From positions 1 through 61,832 of the forward strand of contig JAFARZ010000284.1 in the NCBI GenBank assembly GCA_019245115.1: DNA of 61,832 nt, in the 5' to 3' direction. Source of the stretch: Streptosporangiaceae bacterium (lineage in GTDB: Bacteria; Actinomycetota; Actinomycetes; Streptosporangiales; Streptosporangiaceae). The translations under genes and the position numbers were made by a program. The notes below the pieces were generated by a model. It ran no database searches. It saw only the letters and a program-made list of their open reading frames with translations, and had not been told where the DNA came from. Every line of letters starts with the position of its first letter. Position 1 is the stretch's first letter. Shown here one piece after another: positions 8,997 to 17,431 of this stretch.

Positions 8997-9934
8997 CCCT
9001 CCATACTGGCCGATCGGCTCACCTGCCTGGCGATCCATTCCATGATCAGTGCCGGCACTCGCGGGCTCACCGGCGAACGCACCGCGCGACGGTAACCGCG
9101 CGGGCCGAGAGATCGCGGGTCGGGCCGCAGCAGATGGCTGAGATCGTCGACCACATGGCCCTCGAACGGCCCGCGGACCAGGTTGCCGATCATGTCGATG
9201 TCGCCAGGTGGCACCTGGACGTCCTGCCCGCCGGTGAGCGCCAGGACGGGAACCTCGATGCGCGCCAGGACGGGCGAGGGGTCATAGGCGATGAAGTCGC
9301 GGAACCAGCGCGCGTTGAATCGCATGCCCTGGATCCGGATAGCATCCGACTGCGACGCTTTGATGCGCGCCATTCGTTTTCGTTGCGACTGAACGGCGCC
9401 GGTGCGTGTTATCCGCAGAACAGCCTTGGCCAGCAGCGGCAGTCGAGCCACGATCATCTCGGTCTGCCAGGTAAGCACCTGCTCCCCGGACCGCGCCGCG
9501 CAGGCCACCAGCACCGCGCCGGCGACCAGATCATCGGCGGCCATCTCGGCGGCGTACCAGGACCCTTCGCTGTAGCCGATGGCGAACAGCGGCAGCTCCG
9601 CGGTCCGGTCAGCCAGCCAGGCCAGCGCCGCCCGGGCATCGGCGCGCCTGTCGTCCATACCGGCGCGTAGGTAGTCGCCGCTGCTGGCCCCGACCCCGCG
9701 CTTGTCGTACCGGAGCGTTGACACCCCCGCCTGCGCCAGGGCAAGAGCGATCGTCCGGTCCACGCCGGTCCGGAGCATCCGGCCGCCCGGAAGCCGGGCG
9801 TCCGCGTCCCGGTTGGTGCGGCCGCTCCCGGTGATGAGCAGCGCGACGGCCACCGGATCGTCCACCGCGCAATAAGTGCCGGCGATCGTGCATCCGCCGC
9901 TGTAGAACGTCGCTTCCTCGCTACGTATGCTCAA
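8984..9934 (-). CDS. Alpha/beta hydrolase (serine aminopeptidase/esterase type)
   Basis: A 316-residue soluble alpha/beta hydrolase. The early Gly-rich strand ITGSGRTNRDAD, the segment LRYDKRGVGAS and the nucleophile elbow GYSEG define the fold. An Asp in LTGGQDVQVPPGD and the His in VVDDLSHLLRPDPRS complete a plausible triad. The substrate is unknown. It lies just upstream of and overlapping the MscS gene. Confidence 0.82.
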   Translation of the reverse strand: MSIRSEEATFYSGGCTIAGTYCAVDDPVAVALLITGSGRTNRDADARLPGGRMLRTGVDRTIALALAQAGVSTLRYDKRGVGASSGDYLRAGMDDRRADARAALAWLADRTAELPLFAIGYSEGSWYAAEMAADDLVAGAVLVACAARSGEQVLTWQTEMIVARLPLLAKAVLRITRTGAVQSQRKRMARIKASQSDAIRIQGMRFNARWFRDFIAYDPSPVLARIEVPVLALTGGQDVQVPPGDIDMIGNLVRGPFEGHVVDDLSHLLRPDPRSLGPRGYRRAVRSPVSPRVPALIMEWIARQVSRSASMEGCQP

Positions 9935-9948
9935 CGGAATCCCTCAGA

Positions 9949-10842
9949 TCAAGTCGTGCGACGGTGCAGTAGCCACAAAGCAACCCCGAGCGCCGTAACG
10001 GCGGTGGACAGGTAAATGCCCCCTCCGATGAGCTGTACCAGCCAGAACCGGCTGGCGGGCTGGTAGGTGACGACGAGTTGACCGCCGCTTCGCGCCACTC
10101 CAAGCACATAGTCCCCGAGGTGCCCGGTGACCGGAGGTACTGAGCTGACGCTCGCGCCCGGACACCCGGCGTGGCACGGAAGACGCACGGTGACCGGCGG
10201 CGGGAAGCGGATGGGACCGCCCAGCAGCGTCACGACGGTGGTGGGAATCTCCCAGGCGACGTACGCGGTCACCATGGCGCCGATGGTGTTACGCAGCAGC
10301 AGGCCGGCCAGCACCGCGAGCCCGAACGCGCACAGCAGCGAGGCGGTGAACGTCAGGCCCTCAGCGGTGCCCGGAACGGGCCGGAGCCTGGCGGTGACCT
10401 GATCCAGTGGCTGGTGGTACCAGGTCATGATCATGGTGACAGCCACGCCGAAGGCCAGCAGGCCGCCGGTCACCAGCCCCAGTTTGGTGACCAGCCACCT
10501 GTTCCGTGGCACGGTCTGACTCCAGGCCAGCCGCCAGGTGCCTCGCTCCAGCTCCTGGCCGAGCAGCGTGGCGCCCACCACGATCCCCAGCAGCCCGGGA
10601 ACGATCAGCAACGGCACATCGCTGATCACGGCGACGCCCTGGTTGAACCTGTCGGCAAAGGACGTGATCGCCGCCGGGCAGCCCGCGCCTCCGCTCCGCG
10701 CCAGGCACAACGGAATACCGTCGGCACTGAACGCGTGGCGCATCCAGATGCCGGCTCCGATCGCGTAAATCGCCACCGCACACAGCACGGCGAAGCAGAT
10801 CAGAGCCTGTACACGGTGCTGCCGCCAGGTGACCCAGATCAT
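9949..10842 (-). CDS. ABC transporter permease (ABC-2 type)
   Basis: A 297-residue integral membrane protein with about six hydrophobic spans, starting MIWVTWRQHRVQALICFAVL. It is the membrane half of the transporter whose ATPase lies directly upstream, overlapping by ATGA at 10839-10842. The central motif LLGQELERGTWRLAWSQTVP is typical of actinomycete ABC-2 permeases, where the ELE-x-GT segment couples to the ATPase. Substrate unknown; in YtrA-type operons the transporter commonly handles cell-wall-active compounds. Confidence 0.85.
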   Translation of the reverse strand: MIWVTWRQHRVQALICFAVLCAVAIYAIGAGIWMRHAFSADGIPLCLARSGGAGCPAAITSFADRFNQGVAVISDVPLLIVPGLLGIVVGATLLGQELERGTWRLAWSQTVPRNRWLVTKLGLVTGGLLAFGVAVTMIMTWYHQPLDQVTARLRPVPGTAEGLTFTASLLCAFGLAVLAGLLLRNTIGAMVTAYVAWEIPTTVVTLLGGPIRFPPPVTVRLPCHAGCPGASVSSVPPVTGHLGDYVLGVARSGGQLVVTYQPASRFWLVQLIGGGIYLSTAVTALGVALWLLHRRTT

Positions 10843-11747
10843 GACATCACGGCCGGCGAACCGTAGGAACCGTGCATCCTAAGCGGAGGGCGTTGCAGGT
10901 AACCGAGCACAAGCTGCTCGAAGCCGACCGGTTCCGCCTGCCAGTTCGGGCGCTGACCACCGGCCATCTCCGCGGGACCGGCCGCGACCAGCACGGTGGA
11001 ATGGCGGTCGCTGTCGGTACGGCTGATGACGTGCCCGGGCAGTTCCGCGTCCAGGGTCTGCCGCGGCACCGTCAGCACCTGGTGCGTGCCGAGCAGGTCG
11101 TCGACGGATCCGGCCAGTTGCAACCGCCCTCCGGTCAGCACCAGCAGCCAGTCGCACAGCCGCTCCAGCTCGGAGACGACATGCGACGCGATGACCACCG
11201 TCAGTCCCGTCTCGGCGCATACGGCCATCACATCCCGCATGAACTCCAGTCGCGCGATCGGATCCAGGCTGGCCACCGGCTCGTCGAGCGCCAGCAGCGG
11301 GGCCCGCTTGGCCAGCGCGAGGGTGAGCGCGACCTGGGCCTGCTGCCCGCCGGAGAGCGCCTTTATCCGGCGCCCCAGCGGGATGCCGAGCTCGTCCATT
11401 CGCCGCCGGGCCAGCGCATGGTCCCAGCGCGGGTTCATCGAACGGCCGAACCGGAGCATGTCCGCGACGCTGAAGCCGCGATACAGCGGATGCTCCTGAG
11501 CGAGGTAGCTGACGCGGGCCAGCGTCGCCGCGGTGTGCGCGCGGGATGTCTCACCGAAGACCGCTATCCGCCCTTCGGTGGGCGCGAGCAGCCCCACCGT
11601 CAGCGCCAGCAGCGTGGTCTTGCCCGCGCCGTTGGGCCCGACCATGCCGACGACCGATCCGGCCGGTACCGAGAACGTGCAGTCCCGTAGCCCCCACACA
11701 TGGCCATAGCGCTTGCCCACCCGGTCCGCCAGCAACGCGGGGGTCAT
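10839..11747 (-). CDS. ABC transporter ATP-binding protein
   Basis: About 302 residues from ATG 11747 (MTPALLADRVGKRYG). It has Walker A GPNGAGKTT, signature LSGGQQAQVAL, Walker B LLALDEPVASLDP and switch His in IASHVV. The start overlaps the upstream GntR stop as ATGA and the stop overlaps the permease start the same way, so the three genes form a tightly coupled operon. Confidence 0.92.
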   Translation of the reverse strand: MTPALLADRVGKRYGHVWGLRDCTFSVPAGSVVGMVGPNGAGKTTLLALTVGLLAPTEGRIAVFGETSRAHTAATLARVSYLAQEHPLYRGFSVADMLRFGRSMNPRWDHALARRRMDELGIPLGRRIKALSGGQQAQVALTLALAKRAPLLALDEPVASLDPIARLEFMRDVMAVCAETGLTVVIASHVVSELERLCDWLLVLTGGRLQLAGSVDDLLGTHQVLTVPRQTLDAELPGHVISRTDSDRHSTVLVAAGPAEMAGGQRPNWQAEPVGFEQLVLGYLQRPPLRMHGSYGSPAVMS

Positions 11748-12136
11748 CCGACGGCCTCTGTGCGCAGGTCGTGGCGGACCACCGCGATCAGCGCGGTTAT
11801 CGCCTCGTCGCTGAGGCCGGCCTCCTCGGCGTCGCGGAGCCACCGCTCCAGCGAGACGCGCAGTGCGTCACTGGCGCCTGGTGCCACAGCGACCGACGTG
11901 GCGGTGATGAACGTGCCCTGCCCAGGGCGTCCCCCGGCCAGCCCTTCGTGCTCGAGCTGCCGGTAGGCCTTGACCACCGTGTTCGGGTTGATGGCCAGGT
12001 CACCAGCCACTTCCTTCACCGTGGGCAGCCGGTCTCCCTCGCGCAGATAGCCCAGCAGCAGCGACTGTCGCACCTGGTGGACGAGCTGTAGGTAGGGCGG
12101 AACGCCCGAGGAACCATCCAGCCGGAACCGGAACAT
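11744..12136 (-). CDS. GntR-family regulator, YtrA subfamily
   Basis: A 130-residue regulator with a winged-helix domain at residues 14-75 (LVHQVRQSLLLGYLREGDRLPTVKE, INPNTVVKAYRQLEHEGL). It has only a short C-terminal dimerisation helix, which defines the YtrA subfamily. Such proteins repress the ABC transporter genes cotranscribed with them. It is the first gene of the operon and has a perfect dyad right upstream. Confidence 0.92.
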   Translation of the reverse strand: MFRFRLDGSSGVPPYLQLVHQVRQSLLLGYLREGDRLPTVKEVAGDLAINPNTVVKAYRQLEHEGLAGGRPGQGTFITATSVAVAPGASDALRVSLERWLRDAEEAGLSDEAITALIAVVRHDLRTEAVG

Positions 12137-12146
12137 ACGCCTTCTT

Positions 12147-12174
12147 CCATCATCACATTATTCTATGATGATGG
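12147..12174 (-). promoter_or_regulatory. GntR operator/promoter with 9-bp perfect dyad
   Basis: CCATCATCA at 12147-12155 and TGATGATGG at 12166-12174 are exact inverted repeats with a 10-nt spacer. On the minus strand the spacer includes TAGAAT, a good -10 element, so a bound regulator would cover the promoter. It lies 11 nt upstream of the gntR start and 6 nt after the prolyl oligopeptidase stop. Confidence 0.7.
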
Positions 12175-12179
12175 TAAAA

Positions 12180-14270
12180 CTAGCACAGCAGGCCCGTGTG
12201 GTGCGCGGCGAAGGCGAGGACATCAGCCGACAGTTCCACCGCCCGGCTGACGGCGCGCGCGCCGTGCCCGACCTCGCCCTCCACGCGCAGCAGCACCGGC
12301 CGCCCGGAAGCACGGGCGCCATGCTGCAAGGCGGCGCACATCTTGTACGCGTGCATCGGATCGACCCGCGTGTCATTGGCGAACACGCTGAACAGCGCCG
12401 CCGGATATGCCGTCCCCTCGGCCACCCGGTGATACGGCGAATACGACAGCAGCCAGCCAAGCTGGACGGAATCCGACGCCGTTCCGTACTCGACGTTCCA
12501 CGTGGCCCCGAGGCCGAACCGCTCGTACCGCACCATGTCGAGTAGCGGCGCCGAGCAGATCACCGCCGCGCACATGTCTGGCCACTGGGTCATCGCCGCC
12601 CCGACGAGCAGCCCGCCATTCGACCCGCCGTAGATGGCGAGCCGGTCCGGGGTGGTCCAGCCCTGCGACACCAGGGCCAGCGCGGCGGCATGGAAATCAT
12701 CGAAGACATTCTGCTTGCGATCGAGCATGCCGGCTCGGTGCCAGTCCTCGCCTTCCTCGCTCCCGCCGCGGAGGGCCGCCACGGCGTAGACGCCGCCCGC
12801 CGCCACCCAGGCCAGGATGTTCGGCGTGTACGCCGGGGTGAGGCTGATGTCGAACCCGCCGTACCCGTAAAGGATCGCCGGCCGAGGCCCCGCCCCCGAG
12901 GCGCCCGAAGCGGCCGAGGCGCCCGAGATCACGATCATGCGCACCGCTGTGCCATCCGCCGACGAGAACGTGACCTGCCGCGCCGTCACGGTCGCGTGGC
13001 CGGCCGGCACCGCTCCGGGCGGGGCGGCCCAGGTGCTCACCCCGGTTCCCTCCGATGCGGCGTCGAACCGCAGCACCACCGAAGGCGTCACGTAGTCCGT
13101 ATACGTGAACCATGCTTCATGCCCGCCCTCTGGCCGTTCGGAGGTCCCGCCGACGGTGCCGAGCCCGGGCAGCGCTACCGACGACAGCCGCGCCCCCGTC
13201 ACCAGGTCGTGCACGGTGATCTCGCTGACCGCGTGCCTGGTCCAGGAGGCCAGCAGCACCGGCCGTTCCAGCTCCGGACCGTCCATGATCGCGTAGTCGC
13301 GCAGTACCGCCTCCGGATCCTCACCGATCAGGTCCTGCCACACGTCCGGCGCACCTGGATCGCCCACCGCCAGCCGGCCCCGTGGCGCATCCAGGTCGGT
13401 GAAGACGTACAGCCGTCCGTCGCGGCCCACGTGTACCGAGGTACTCGCGTCCAGGCCCACGGCCACCGGACGCAGCGAGGGAAGCTCGGGGCCCTCAGCG
13501 GACAGATCGGCCAGCCAGACGTCGGAACGCGGCGCCGTGCCACGCTGGGCCGAGATGGTGAGCCACCGGCCGTCCCTGCTGACCGAGGCGGCGTAGTAGT
13601 CGGTCTTGTCCCGGCCCTCGCCGAAGACAAGCGTGTCCTCCTCCGTGGGCGTCCCGACGTGGTGCAGGTAAACTCGCCGGTGGTACATCGTCTCGTTTTC
13701 CGGGACGGCGGACGGAGGCAGCCGGCGCACGTAGTAGAACGCCTTCCCGCCCGGCAGCCAGGCCACCCCGGAGTAGCGGCACCGGTCGATCGGGCCGTCG
13801 AGCAGCGTGCCGGTCGCCACGTCCATCACGCGTAGCAGCGCCTCTTCGTCACCGCCCGAAGAGAGCTGGTAGGCAATTAGCCGGCCTTCCTTGTCCGGTT
13901 GCCACCGGTCCAGGGTGGTGCGCCCGGACGGGTCGATCGCCACCGGATCGATGAGCGTGGCCTCGGCGTCCCCGGCCTTGGTGTACAGCACGGCGTGCTC
14001 CTGCCCCGGGTCGCGCCGCATGTAGAAGCATCGGTCCCCGCGCCAGACCGGAACCCCGACCGCGCCGGTGTCAAGCAGCGATCGTACGGACGCCGCGAGC
14101 CGGTCCCGCCCCGGCAGGCTGGCCCGATGCGCCTCGAACAAGGCGGCCTGGGCCCGCAGCCACTCCTCGCGCTCCGCGCTTTCCTCCTCGAGCCAGCGGT
14201 AGGGGTCGCTGACCTGGTACCCGAGAATGTCCTCGGTCAGATCCAGCCGGCGCGCTTGCGGATAATCCAT
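12180..14270 (-). CDS. Prolyl oligopeptidase (S9A family)
   Basis: A cytosolic serine peptidase of 696 residues, the usual length, that cuts short peptides after proline. The N terminus (MDYPQARRLDLTEDILG, DPYRWLEE) and a seven-bladed propeller region precede the C-terminal hydrolase domain. The nucleophile is in GGSNGG, the Asp in NDTRVDPMHAYKM and the His in VGHGARAVS. No signal peptide is seen. Transcription runs toward gntR, but an independent gntR promoter lies in the short gap. Confidence 0.93.
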   Translation of the reverse strand: MDYPQARRLDLTEDILGYQVSDPYRWLEEESAEREEWLRAQAALFEAHRASLPGRDRLAASVRSLLDTGAVGVPVWRGDRCFYMRRDPGQEHAVLYTKAGDAEATLIDPVAIDPSGRTTLDRWQPDKEGRLIAYQLSSGGDEEALLRVMDVATGTLLDGPIDRCRYSGVAWLPGGKAFYYVRRLPPSAVPENETMYHRRVYLHHVGTPTEEDTLVFGEGRDKTDYYAASVSRDGRWLTISAQRGTAPRSDVWLADLSAEGPELPSLRPVAVGLDASTSVHVGRDGRLYVFTDLDAPRGRLAVGDPGAPDVWQDLIGEDPEAVLRDYAIMDGPELERPVLLASWTRHAVSEITVHDLVTGARLSSVALPGLGTVGGTSERPEGGHEAWFTYTDYVTPSVVLRFDAASEGTGVSTWAAPPGAVPAGHATVTARQVTFSSADGTAVRMIVISGASAASGASGAGPRPAILYGYGGFDISLTPAYTPNILAWVAAGGVYAVAALRGGSEEGEDWHRAGMLDRKQNVFDDFHAAALALVSQGWTTPDRLAIYGGSNGGLLVGAAMTQWPDMCAAVICSAPLLDMVRYERFGLGATWNVEYGTASDSVQLGWLLSYSPYHRVAEGTAYPAALFSVFANDTRVDPMHAYKMCAALQHGARASGRPVLLRVEGEVGHGARAVSRAVELSADVLAFAAHHTGLLC

Positions 14271-14392
14271 GCAGCAAACCTTAAGAGGTGGGGAGCACCT
14301 TGTACGCTTTATAGGTGGCGGACCTTCGCACCAGAGGACACACTGGAGGCATGGAGTTCCGTTAGGACGCCCCGGCGCGAGCGGGAGGTGCA

Positions 14393-15061
14393 GTGCGGAG
14401 AGTGCTGCTGCTCAACGTCACGTATGAGCCGCTGACCACGGTTGGCCTGCGGCGCGCGGTGTGCTTGGTGCTGGGGGGCAAGGCGGAAGTCGTCCATGAC
14501 GATGTCGGCGGTGCTATCTTGCATGCCGCCTCGTTCGCGCTCACGACACCTTCGGTGATCAGGCTGTCCCGCTACGTGCGCGTCCCGTACCGGAACCGGG
14601 TCCCGCTGACCAGGGCGGCTCTGATGCGCCGGGACAACTACCGATGCGCTTACTGCGGCCATAAGGCCGAGACGATCGACCATGTCCTGCCGCGCAGCCG
14701 CGGCGGGCAGCATATCTGGGAGAACTGCGTCGCCTCGTGCATGAGCTGCAATCACCGCAAGGCCGACCGCCTGCTTGAGGAAATCGGCTGGACCCTGGCC
14801 GTCCTGCCGGTGGTCCCGCGCGGCGCGCACTGGCGGCTGGTCGGCGCTCATTACGATGGTGATCCGCAGTGGGCCGCCTATCTCCGCGAGCCCAGCGCCG
14901 CCTTATCTTCTTTACGACGAACGTCTGTGGTAACACGATCCGGGAGCCCGCCAGCATGGAGATCAGCCGCAAGCGCCAGGACAGCACGCCCGGGCCAGGG
15001 GAACGGTTCACGGGGGCGGTCTGGATGGACGAGATCGGGTCTACCGAGCACACCACCGTGA
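14393..15061 (+). CDS. HNH endonuclease with abnormal C-terminal extension
   Basis: The first 170 residues match the short actinobacterial HNH family. Zn-binding CAYC and CMSC flank the catalytic DHVLPRSRGG, with the family ending expected near DPQWAAYLREP. Here the frame runs on another 50 residues of Ser/Arg-rich sequence and overlaps the downstream cupin by 106 bp. Reading one frame over gives a TAA at about 14932, just where homologues would stop, so a small indel near 14895-14900 probably destroyed the original end. The GTG start follows GGGAGG. DNA-modification or recombination role unknown. Confidence 0.85.
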   Translation: MRRVLLLNVTYEPLTTVGLRRAVCLVLGGKAEVVHDDVGGAILHAASFALTTPSVIRLSRYVRVPYRNRVPLTRAALMRRDNYRCAYCGHKAETIDHVLPRSRGGQHIWENCVASCMSCNHRKADRLLEEIGWTLAVLPVVPRGAHWRLVGAHYDGDPQWAAYLREPSAALSSLRRTSVVTRSGSPPAWRSAASARTARPGQGNGSRGRSGWTRSGLPSTPP

Positions 15062-15327
15062 TGTCTGTGCACTTCTCGCCCGGCGCCCGCACCGCCTGGC
15101 ACGCCCACCCGCACGGCCAGGTCCTCCACGTGGCCGAAGGTGCCGGGCTGGTTCAATCCCGCGGCGGCGAACGTGAGGAGATCAGGGCGGGCGACACGGT
15201 GACGGCCGCGCCAGGGGAGTGGCACTGGCACGGCGCCGCGCCGGGCACGTTCATGACGCACTTCGCCGTCCAGGAGGGCACCACGCAGTGGGACACCCCC
15301 GTCACCGACGACGAATACCACGGCTAA
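14956..15327 (+). CDS. Cupin-domain protein
   Basis: A 123-residue single-domain cupin. The metal-site motif 1 pattern is seen as WHAHPHGQVLHVAEG and motif 2 as PGEWHWHGAAP. The N terminus MEISRKRQDSTPGPGERFTGAVW resembles the (R)-mandelonitrile-lyase/carboxymuconolactone-type small cupins. The exact reaction cannot be told. It begins inside the extended HNH frame. Confidence 0.85.
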   Translation: MEISRKRQDSTPGPGERFTGAVWMDEIGSTEHTTVMSVHFSPGARTAWHAHPHGQVLHVAEGAGLVQSRGGEREEIRAGDTVTAAPGEWHWHGAAPGTFMTHFAVQEGTTQWDTPVTDDEYHG

Positions 15328-15367
15328 CCCATCCCCCACCCCCCGCCCCCGTCTCCCCATCCGTCAA

Positions 15368-15423
15368 GGGGGTGAATGTGCCATCGCACCCCCTACACGG
15401 GGGACAATGGCACATTCACCCCC
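15368..15423. terminator. Perfect 17-bp inverted repeat after the cupin gene
   Basis: Arms 15368-15384 and 15407-15423 are exact reverse complements. The intervening 22 nt contains a nested C4/G4 stem. It lies 40 nt past the cupin stop and is a likely bidirectional terminator or an isolated palindromic repeat. Confidence 0.6.
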
Positions 15424-15470
15424 CACGGAACTCGCACGCCCCCCAACGGTCCGTCCTCCTGGCGCCAGCC

Positions 15471-15699
15471 CGTCCGCCCGCTCCGGCCGTCGCATGGCCC
15501 GATCCCCGTCCGCCCGCTCCGTCCGTCGCATGGCCCGATCCCCGTCCGCCCGCTCCGGCCGTCGCATGGCCCCATCCCCGTCCGCCCGCTCCGTCCGTCG
15601 CATGGCCCCATCCCCGTCCGCCCGCACTGGCCGTCGCATGGCCCGATCCCGTCCAGCGCTCCGGCCGTCGCATGGCCCCATCCCCGTCCGCCCGCCTGT
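15471..15699. repeat. Tandem 36-bp repeat array
   Basis: Units begin at 15471, 15507, 15543, 15579 and 15615 with exact 36-bp spacing, then at 15650 and 15685 after single-base deletions. Core: CGTCCGCCCGCTCC...CGTCGCATGGCCC. The period is a multiple of three and lacks stops, so open frames run through it on both strands, but none looks like a protein. There are no spacers, so it is not CRISPR. It sits in an 879-bp gene-free stretch (15328-16206). Confidence 0.8.
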
Positions 15700-15711
15700 A
15701 CCGCGCGGGCA

Positions 15712-15945
15712 TATCCGACATTTCCGTATTTGTGCGGGGCGGTATAGCGTCAGGCGGCGGAGCATCGCGATACGGCCGCCGGTTTTGCGGGGATATGGCT
15801 GTTATGTGGGCGGCGGCCGCACTGGACGACGCGGAATAAAAGGGCCTTGTGGAAGAATGGGCGCCGGTTTCCGGCGCCTTTTCTTCCAGGGGGCTCCTAT
15901 CTTCCGCAAAGTGGCTGGCCGATGTGCCCGCTATGCGGCGATACG
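15712..15945 (-). repeat. Dispersed repeat copy B with perfect hairpin
   Basis: This is the inverted counterpart of 4684-4905. The hairpin is preserved base for base: GGAAGAA 15851-15857 with TTCTTCC 15881-15887 and GGCGCCGG 15860-15867 with CCGGCGCC 15871-15878. Flanking blocks around CGTATCGCCGCATA and the AAATGTCGGATA end are shared, while the stretch between hairpin and distal end has diverged. Confidence 0.7.
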
Positions 15946-16060
15946 CGCAGATTCCCAAGCGCGCACCGCATTTGGCGAAATGCGGTATGACCGACATGTC
16001 GCAAACGCGCGTTATACCGGAGTGCTTCCATTCGGAGGGTATATGTCCACGACAATTGGC

Positions 16061-16094
16061 GTCACCGTCACCGTCACCGTCGCCGTCACCGTCG
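16061..16094. repeat. Hexanucleotide microsatellite (GTCACC)n
   Basis: About five and a half imperfect copies of GTCACC/GTCGCC in the non-coding stretch before the acyl-CoA dehydrogenase. Slippage-prone simple repeat; no function is evident. Confidence 0.75.
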
Positions 16095-16206
16095 CGGGCC
16101 GCGGATGCGGCGGCCGGGTAGCCGTTGCCGGCCGACACGCTGACCATCGGTGTGCCCCGCCCCCCGCCCCGTCGGCTGACGGGGGTCTGCGGGTTACCAT
16201 GCCGGT

Positions 16207-17349
16207 ATGCGGCGCGAGATCTTTACCGAAGAGCACGAGGCGTTCCGTGACATGGCGCGGGCCTTCATCGCGAAGGAGATCACCCCGCACTGGTCGCAGT
16301 GGGAGCAGGACAAGATGGTGTCCCGCGACGCATGGCTGGCGGCCGGCCGGGCCGGACTGCTGGGCATCCACGTGGAGGAGAAGTACGGCGGTGGCGGCAA
16401 CCGGGACTACCGCTTCTACGTGATCTTCAACGAAGAACTGGCCCGGGCCGGCGCTAACGGCCCCGGCTTCACGGTGCACAACGACATGATCGGCCCCTAC
16501 CTGGACCGGCTGTGCACCCCGGATCAGAAGGAACGCTGGCTGCCGGGCTACTGCTCGGGTGAGCTCGTCGCGGCCATCGCGATGTCCGAGCCCGGTGCGG
16601 GAAGTGACTTGCAGGGGGTTCGAAGCACGGCAGTACGTTCGGGGAAAAGTTATGTCCTGAACGGACAGAAGACCTTTATCTCCAACGGTCAGCTGGCAGA
16701 CCTGGTGATCGTCGTCGCACGGACCGATCCCGCGGCCGGTCACCGGGGGATCAGCCTGCTGGTGGTCGAGCGCGGCATGGCGGGGTTCGAGCGGGGCCGG
16801 AACCTGGACAAGGTCGGCATGCACGCCCAGGACACCTCGGAGCTGTTCTTCAACGATGTTCAGGTACCCGCGGAGAACCTGCTGGGGGAGGAGGGCGGCG
16901 GCTTCGTCGCGCTGATGCAGAACCTGCCCCGCGAACGGATCACGATCGGGGTCACCGCGCTGGCCGGCGCGGAGAAGGTCTTCGAGGACACGCTGGAGTA
17001 CTGCAAGCAGCGCCAGGCCTTCGGCCAGCCGATCGGGAAGTTCCAGCACAGCAAGTTCGTGCTGGCTGAGATCGCGACCGAGCTGGCGGTGGCGCGCTCG
17101 TTCACCGATCGCGCGATCACGGAGCACTGCGCGGGACGGCTCAGCACCGAAGAGGCGTCGATGGTCAAGTGGTGGAACACTGAGCTGTGCAACCGCGTGG
17201 CCGACCGGTGCGTGCAGCTTCACGGTGGCTACGGCTACATGCGCGAGTACTCGGTCGCCCGGGCCTGGGCGGACAGCCGCGCGCAGTCGATTTACGGCGG
17301 CTCCACCGAGATCATGAAAGAGATCATCGGCCGCAGCCTCGGACTGTAG
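16207..17349 (+). CDS. Acyl-CoA dehydrogenase
   Basis: A 380-residue FAD enzyme that introduces the alpha-beta double bond of acyl-CoA. Standard signatures are present: MSEPGAGSDLQGVRSTAV, the substrate/FAD loop NGQKTFISNGQ, RQAFGQPIGKFQ, QLHGGYGYMREY and C-terminal IYGGSTEIMKEIIGRSL carrying the catalytic Glu. Length and motifs are those of a normal short/long-chain dehydrogenase. It lies left of the biosynthetic cluster and is probably primary metabolism. Confidence 0.93.
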   Translation: MRREIFTEEHEAFRDMARAFIAKEITPHWSQWEQDKMVSRDAWLAAGRAGLLGIHVEEKYGGGGNRDYRFYVIFNEELARAGANGPGFTVHNDMIGPYLDRLCTPDQKERWLPGYCSGELVAAIAMSEPGAGSDLQGVRSTAVRSGKSYVLNGQKTFISNGQLADLVIVVARTDPAAGHRGISLLVVERGMAGFERGRNLDKVGMHAQDTSELFFNDVQVPAENLLGEEGGGFVALMQNLPRERITIGVTALAGAEKVFEDTLEYCKQRQAFGQPIGKFQHSKFVLAEIATELAVARSFTDRAITEHCAGRLSTEEASMVKWWNTELCNRVADRCVQLHGGYGYMREYSVARAWADSRAQSIYGGSTEIMKEIIGRSLGL

Positions 17350-17431
17350 GCGTGACCAGGAACTTTACTGGGATGTAAACCATCTCACGATGGGTCGTGG
17401 CCAGGCAATAGGCCGCTTTGAACAATAAAGC

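Noticed and set aside
15471..15699. Possible CRISPR array
   Set aside because: Units are directly contiguous with no unique spacers and there are no cas genes.
15407..16423. Long open frames on both strands through the 36-bp repeat region
   Set aside because: They arise because a stop-free GC-rich 36-bp unit is repeated in frame; translations are Arg/Pro/Ser low-complexity, with no ribosome-binding site or family similarity.
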